DNA of 48,571 nt from Trichomonas tenax (taxonomy: Eukaryota > Parabasalia > Trichomonadida > Trichomonadidae). A model generated the notes under the pieces. It worked only from the letters and a program-made list of their open reading frames with translations. It had not been told where the DNA came from and made no database searches. Both the position numbers and the translations under genes were made by a program. Below, piece by piece: positions 47,672 to 48,571 of this stretch; the stretch's first letter is position 1, and every line of letters begins with the position of its first letter. The stretch covers positions 1 to 48,571 of the forward strand of contig JALKBU010000319.1 in the NCBI GenBank assembly GCA_023091735.1, in the 5' to 3' direction.

Positions 47672-48571
47672 TTTGTTTTATTGAAATCTAATATTCATAT
47701 GTTTATTAATAAATCTCTATTCGAATAGCTACTATATGCGTATAATCAAACTCCTCTTAGAACAAAATTCGTTTTATTATCGATTTGAATTAAAATAATC
47801 TAAGCGATAGCATTATATTATGATAAATGGCAGATATGCACCTCAATAAGTGAATCAAAAGTCGCGCATAATTTAGGTGAAATATGCAATGTTTAGATAA
47901 GAAATTCGATCGACAAAAGAAATATGGCAAAACAGGAAAATAACCGAAAAATTCGTTCTTTTCCATGAATTTATATATGTTACCAAGTTGTCACGGCTTT
48001 AAATAAGGTTTTCAAAAAAAAATATAATTCAATTCTCAGCATTACATCCGATACTGGATAAAGATATCGAAGCGTATCCATAGAGTTCGAATAATACAGT
48101 TTATCCCGCATATAAATAAGGCACGAAATCGAAATTGTTTCAACTGATTGAATCTCAAGAGTTGAGCCAATAAACAAGAAAATTAACCAAAGAAAGGTAT
48201 AGACCTATGAATGTATATGTTATTCCGAACAGAGTTAAAACACGAAATAATGATTTTCAAAAGAATGCAAAACGGAAGGGCTCCACTTTTTTCTCGTTGA
48301 CCTTTTTGAGTTTTGCGATTTTTAACGAGTAACCCCCCTTCCTGGACGAATCTGATGAAACATTTACGTGCTTTTTGTGGATGCTGATTCTAGTGGTGCA
48401 ATCTGTTTCATGATCTTAGCAAGATATGACTTAATCATGAAATCATATGATTACAAACAGAAACCCATTACAAATCATTAATGGGCTTCTGTTATGAATC
48501 TCTTTGATGATTATAACAAATACATCTCACTATTATAGCGTTCGCTCGCTTATTTTTGCTAGAGTTCCGGT
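47672..48571. other. Gene-free right edge
   Basis: AT-rich with no supportable ORF. 48456-48470 and 48479-48493 form a 15-bp hairpin with one mismatch (AACAGAAACCCATTA / TAATGGGCTTCTGTT). Any gene beyond 48571 is not visible. Confidence 0.5.

Overview
The window looks like nuclear DNA of a parabasalid (trichomonad) protist, most like Tritrichomonas or Trichomonas. The evidence is intronless, AT-rich genes; very short 5' leaders with an initiator-like TCA(T/A/C)(A/T) just ahead of many start codons; several Rab GTPases; a large coiled-coil protein of the trichomonad type; axonemal proteins; and decayed transposon-like sequence. Intact genes end in TAA, TAG or TGA, so the code is standard. The species cannot be fixed from this sequence alone.

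Layout. 0.36-10.1 kb is the gene-dense part: a Rab GTPase, an 895-aa coiled-coil protein, a winged-helix-like protein, a three-LIM protein, a second Rab and a leucine-rich-repeat protein resembling CEP78. 10.4-14.4 kb holds two ~636-bp inverted-repeat elements in opposite orientation around a metallophosphoesterase gene and an AT-hook/winged-helix gene. 14.4-20.9 kb is sparse, with a polytopic membrane protein and a CCDC25-like protein. 20.9-24.2 kb is a HECT-type ubiquitin-ligase gene broken by frameshifts and stops. 25.2-26.8 kb has a second winged-helix-like gene and a low-molecular-weight tyrosine phosphatase. 27-35 kb is a repeat-rich gene desert with foldback repeats, a broken Harbinger/IS5-like transposase, a ~306-bp tandem repeat, and a 1.26-kb TIR element with a perfect 16-bp target duplication. 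35.2-43.9 kb is a minus-strand run of four genes: a small coiled coil, an STPGR/SHIPPO axonemal protein, an ER glucosidase II-like GH31 enzyme, and an eight-unit EF-hand-like protein. 44.6-47.7 kb has a decayed transposase-like ORF and an MFS sugar-porter-like transporter.

The host genes serve membrane traffic (Rabs), ER glycoprotein processing (GH31), the flagellum or cytoskeleton (STPGR, EF-hand, CEP78-like, coiled coils), signalling (LIM, LMW-PTP, metallophosphoesterase) and transcription (winged-helix/AT-hook). They are separate transcription units, not operons.

The strongest unexplained signal is a family of non-autonomous TIR elements (ends TGTTGTGNACNGAAA-like, 16-bp target duplications). 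Their terminal repeats contain TGACATGTAAA, and the same sequence lies 50-330 bp upstream of several host genes. The position of one target-duplication pair indicates that the 2.8-kb segment between two copies has been inverted.
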